From JAJDOJ01 sp034722015 (GTDB taxonomy: Bacteria > Pseudomonadota > Gammaproteobacteria > JAJDOJ01), in the NCBI GenBank assembly GCA_034722015.1, contig JAYENI010000202.1, positions 1 to 7,209 on the forward strand: 7,209 nucleotides of DNA. The letters run 5' to 3'. Under the pieces are notes generated by a model. The model did no database searches, was not told where the DNA came from, and worked only from the letters and a program-made list of their open reading frames with translations. Position numbers and translations under genes: made by a program. Shown here piece after piece: positions 5,113 through 7,209 of this stretch. Position 1 is the stretch's first letter. The number at the start of each line of letters is the position of its first letter.

Positions 5113-5628
5113 ATGAACAGACTCAAGGCAAAGATCCGCGATATCCCCGATTTCCCGGGTCCGGGTATCGTGTTTCGCGACATCACCCCCATGGTGAAGG
5201 ACCCTTCCACGCTCAGGCTCGCGGTACACCAGTTGCTGCACCCGTTTCTGGGCGAGCCGATCACGGCGGTTGCCGGGATGGAGGCAAGGGGATTTATCTT
5301 CGGCGCTCTGGTGGCGTGGGAACTTGGCGTGGGGTTCGTCCCCCTGCGCAAGCCGGGCAAGCTGCCTTACGACGTTCAGAGCGCATCGTACGACCTGGAA
5401 TACGGATCGGCCTCCCTGGAGGTCCACGTCGATGCGCTGGAGGCCGGTGACCGCGTCCTGCTCGTCGACGACCTGCTGGCCACCGGCGGGACGGCGGAGG
5501 CCAGCTGCAATCTGGTCGAGGGGCTGGGCGCGGAGGTCGCGGCCTGCGCCTTCGTCGTCGAACTCGATGCGCTTCGAGGACGCGAGCGTCTGACGGATCG
5601 CCGCGTTCATTCGCTGATCCATTACTGA
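5113..5628 (+). CDS. apt: adenine phosphoribosyltransferase
   Basis: A 171-residue enzyme converting adenine and PRPP to AMP and pyrophosphate, a cytosolic purine salvage step. The family opening IRDIPDFPGPGIVFRDITPM is at 8-27, EARGFIFG at 57-64, RKPGKLPY at 79-86, the flexible loop with SYDLEYG at 92-98 followed by LEVHVDAL, and the PRPP-binding VLLVDDLLATGGT at 115-127. Length is normal for bacterial Apt. GAAGGAC directly precedes the ATG, a shorter spacing than usual, but no other in-frame start fits the family N-terminus as well. It diverges from mdh and is followed 79 bases later by nagZ on the same strand. With the HGPRT-like gene further on, it makes this stretch partly devoted to purine salvage. 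Confidence 0.96.
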   Translation: MNRLKAKIRDIPDFPGPGIVFRDITPMVKDPSTLRLAVHQLLHPFLGEPITAVAGMEARGFIFGALVAWELGVGFVPLRKPGKLPYDVQSASYDLEYGSASLEVHVDALEAGDRVLLVDDLLATGGTAEASCNLVEGLGAEVAACAFVVELDALRGRERLTDRRVHSLIHY

Positions 5629-5631
5629 TCG

Positions 5632-5665
5632 CGGGGTAGCGCATCGGGATTTGCGTCGCACCCCG
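5632..5665 (+). other. intercistronic hairpin after apt
   Basis: CGGGGT (5632-5637) can pair with ACCCCG (5660-5665), and CGCA (5640-5643) with TGCG (5652-5655), in the short gap between apt and nagZ. No T-run follows. It may act as an mRNA processing or stabilising structure, or be incidental in GC-rich DNA. Confidence 0.3.
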
Positions 5666-5707
5666 GAACCGAACAGGAACTTCGCCACCCGACACTGGAA
5701 CCCAGCT

Positions 5708-6754
5708 ATGTCACTCGGTCCCGTCATGGTGGATCTGGAGGGAAGCGTTCTCTCGGGGTCCGAAGCATCGCTGCTGCGCCACCCGATGGTGGGCGGCGTC
5801 ATCCTGTTCACACGGAATTTCGAATCGGTCGCGCAACTGCGCGCGCTGGTCGAATCGATCCATGCGTTGCGGCATCCGAGACTGCTGGTCGCGGTCGACC
5901 ACGAGGGCGGACGGGTACAGCGTTTTCGTGAAGGGTTCACGCGCCTTCCTCCTGCACGTTCGGTGGGCGACCTGTATGCCCGTGATCCGGGCCACGCGAG
6001 GTCCTCGGCGAGATTGCTGGGCTGGCTGATGGCGGCGGAGCTGCGCTCGGTTGGAATCGACTTCAGCTTCGCGCCGGTGCTGGACCTCGGGCATGGGGTC
6101 AGCGACGTCATCGGCGATCGCGCGTACCACCGTGGGCCGGAGGTCGTCGCGGACCTCGCGCACCACGCGATGATCGGAATGCGGGACGCCGGAATGGCGG
6201 CCGTGGGCAAGCACTTCCCGGGACACGGTTCGGTAAAGGAAGACTCCCATGTCTCCATGCCGGTGGACCGGCGCCCGCTGGCGGACATCATGGCGGCGGA
6301 TGTATTGCCTTTCGAGCGCATGATCCACTACGGGCTCGCCGGGATCATGCCGGCGCACGTCATCTACCCGGCCGGCGACCCGCAACCGGCGGGCTTTTCC
6401 GCGTTCTGGTTGCAGCGCGTTCTGCGGGGACAGCTCGGTTTCCAGGGCGCGATCTTCAGCGACGACCTGAGCATGGAGGCCGCGCACGTGGCCGGGGACC
6501 TTCCGTCACGGGCGCGCAAGGCGCTGGATGCCGGGTGCGACATGGTGCTGGTGTGCAACCATCCGCACGGCGCGCGCAAGACCGTCGATGCCCTTGAAGG
6601 CTATGAGAACCCGGCCTCGCTGGTGCGCCTTGCGCGGATGCACGCCCATGGCGGCGACGGCCAGGCGATCGGGCCGGACGGGTCACGATGGCGCGACGCC
6701 GTGTCGCTGGCGTCGAGGCTTTCGGACTCTCCGGGGTATGAATTGAATGTGTGA
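5708..6754 (+). CDS. nagZ: beta-N-acetylhexosaminidase NagZ (GH3)
   Basis: A 348-residue cytosolic glycoside hydrolase of family 3 that removes N-acetylglucosamine from anhydro-muropeptides during cell-wall recycling. The ATG at 5708 gives the normal NagZ opening MSLGPVMVDLEG; a start at 5651 would add 19 unusual residues. Numbered from 5708, the blocks are HPMVGGVILFTRNF at 25-38, VDHEGGRVQRF at 63-73, FSFAPVLDL at 119-127, KHFPGHG at 168-174, the Asp179-Ser-His181 dyad typical of NagZ acid/base catalysis, and IFSDDLSM at 249-256 carrying the nucleophilic Asp pair (252-253). All catalytic elements are present and the protein is single-domain, as expected for Gram-negative NagZ. It follows apt and precedes the HGPRT-like gene by 48 bases, so the three may be cotranscribed. 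A 415-residue antisense frame across apt and nagZ is a codon-bias shadow. Confidence 0.95.
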   Translation: MSLGPVMVDLEGSVLSGSEASLLRHPMVGGVILFTRNFESVAQLRALVESIHALRHPRLLVAVDHEGGRVQRFREGFTRLPPARSVGDLYARDPGHARSSARLLGWLMAAELRSVGIDFSFAPVLDLGHGVSDVIGDRAYHRGPEVVADLAHHAMIGMRDAGMAAVGKHFPGHGSVKEDSHVSMPVDRRPLADIMAADVLPFERMIHYGLAGIMPAHVIYPAGDPQPAGFSAFWLQRVLRGQLGFQGAIFSDDLSMEAAHVAGDLPSRARKALDAGCDMVLVCNHPHGARKTVDALEGYENPASLVRLARMHAHGGDGQAIGPDGSRWRDAVSLASRLSDSPGYELNV

Positions 6755-6802
6755 TTCCGTGGATTCGCGCCCGTCGGTTTCCGGAATACGGAGTGGTCCC
6801 GC

Positions 6803-7209
6803 GTGACCTCCCCGACGCGTTCGCGGGAAGCGATGGAGCGCGTTCTGCGAGACGCGGAGTTGTTGTTCGACACCCGGGTGATCGAAGCGGCGCTGGAACA
6901 GATGGCCAACCGCATCCGTCGCGATTTGCGCGGGCGGGACGTGCTGGTGCTCTGCGTGATGCACGGTGGACTCATGACGACCGCGGGGCTCCTCCTGCGG
7001 CTGGGATTTCCGGTGGCACAGGACTACATCCATGTGAGCCGCTACCGTGGTAACACCTCGGGGGGGACGCTCGACTGGAAACGTGGCCCGCCCGGTGACC
7101 TTTCCGGATTCTCGGTGCTGGTCGTGGACGACATCCTCGACGAGGGGCATACCCTGGCGGCAATTGTGGCCCGATGCGCCTCGCAGGGGGCGGACCTCGT
7201 CAAGACCGC
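6803..7209 (+). CDS. hpt: hypoxanthine-guanine phosphoribosyltransferase-like enzyme, 3' end missing
   Basis: The frame runs off the right edge after 135 codons. Such enzymes transfer the phosphoribosyl group of PRPP to hypoxanthine or guanine (purine salvage). Visible elements are VLVLCVMHGGL at 47-57 (first PRPP loop), DYIHVSRYRGNTSGGT at 74-89 (flexible loop and substrate hood), a conserved DWK at 91-93, and the PRPP-binding VLVVDDILDEGHTL at 105-118 with its acidic pair. I chose the GTG at 6803 because GGAG at 6790-6793 is nine bases upstream; an in-frame ATG at 6833 behind GGGAAG is a reasonable alternative. From memory, nagZ next to this gene and a methylthioinosine phosphorylase is a recurrent gammaproteobacterial order, so such a gene may follow. 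The exact base preference cannot be judged from the sequence, and the PRPP motif alone would also fit a xanthine-type enzyme. Confidence 0.85.
   Translation, partial: MTSPTRSREAMERVLRDAELLFDTRVIEAALEQMANRIRRDLRGRDVLVLCVMHGGLMTTAGLLLRLGFPVAQDYIHVSRYRGNTSGGTLDWKRGPPGDLSGFSVLVVDDILDEGHTLAAIVARCASQGADLVKT

Noticed and set aside
5074..6321. 415-residue minus-strand frame across apt and nagZ
   Set aside because: Long only because of codon bias in two unmistakable plus-strand genes; Ser/Arg-rich with no recognisable domain.
1..7209. CRISPR array, tRNA or rRNA gene
   Set aside because: No regularly spaced repeats, no cloverleaf with a conserved T-loop and no ribosomal RNA signature were seen on either strand.

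Overview
The window reads as a GC-rich gammaproteobacterial chromosome. The support is gene content and order: a DusA-type tRNA-dihydrouridine synthase, a type 2-like malate dehydrogenase, and apt, nagZ and a HGPRT-like gene in a row, with GTAG-headed REP-like palindromes. Assignment below class level would be a guess; a Chromatiales or Xanthomonadales-like lineage is possible.

Layout. Bases 1-2622 look like the decayed end of an integrated mobile element lying against the 5' end of dusA, a recurrent integration site for genomic islands. This stretch holds the 3' end of an unrecognised gene, an intact HNH endonuclease gene, and a relic of the N-terminal part of an McrB-like restriction ATPase, broken by a nonsense codon and a 4-bp tandem duplication. 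On the opposite strand are a compact and apparently intact three-gene operon (48-aa hypothetical, 95-aa ribbon-helix-helix-like protein, 67-aa coiled-coil protein), a frameshifted remnant of a DUF6499-like protein typical of integrative elements, and the truncated N-terminus of a tyrosine recombinase whose start lies about 115 bp from the dusA start.

Bases 2623-7209 are ordinary core chromosome. dusA (+) and mdh (-) converge on a 259-bp spacer carrying two REP-like palindromes in inverted orientation. mdh and apt diverge from a 245-bp region that contains a long, nearly perfect hairpin. Then come apt, nagZ and a HGPRT-like gene, all on the + strand and closely spaced, the last one cut by the window edge. 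Apt and the HGPRT-like enzyme salvage purine bases using PRPP. NagZ recycles cell-wall muropeptides and is a neighbour rather than a pathway partner.

I see no convincing new system. The nearest thing to a biological story is a restriction-carrying island at dusA that has lost its integrase and its McrB-like partner but kept an open HNH gene and a small DNA-binding/coiled-coil operon.
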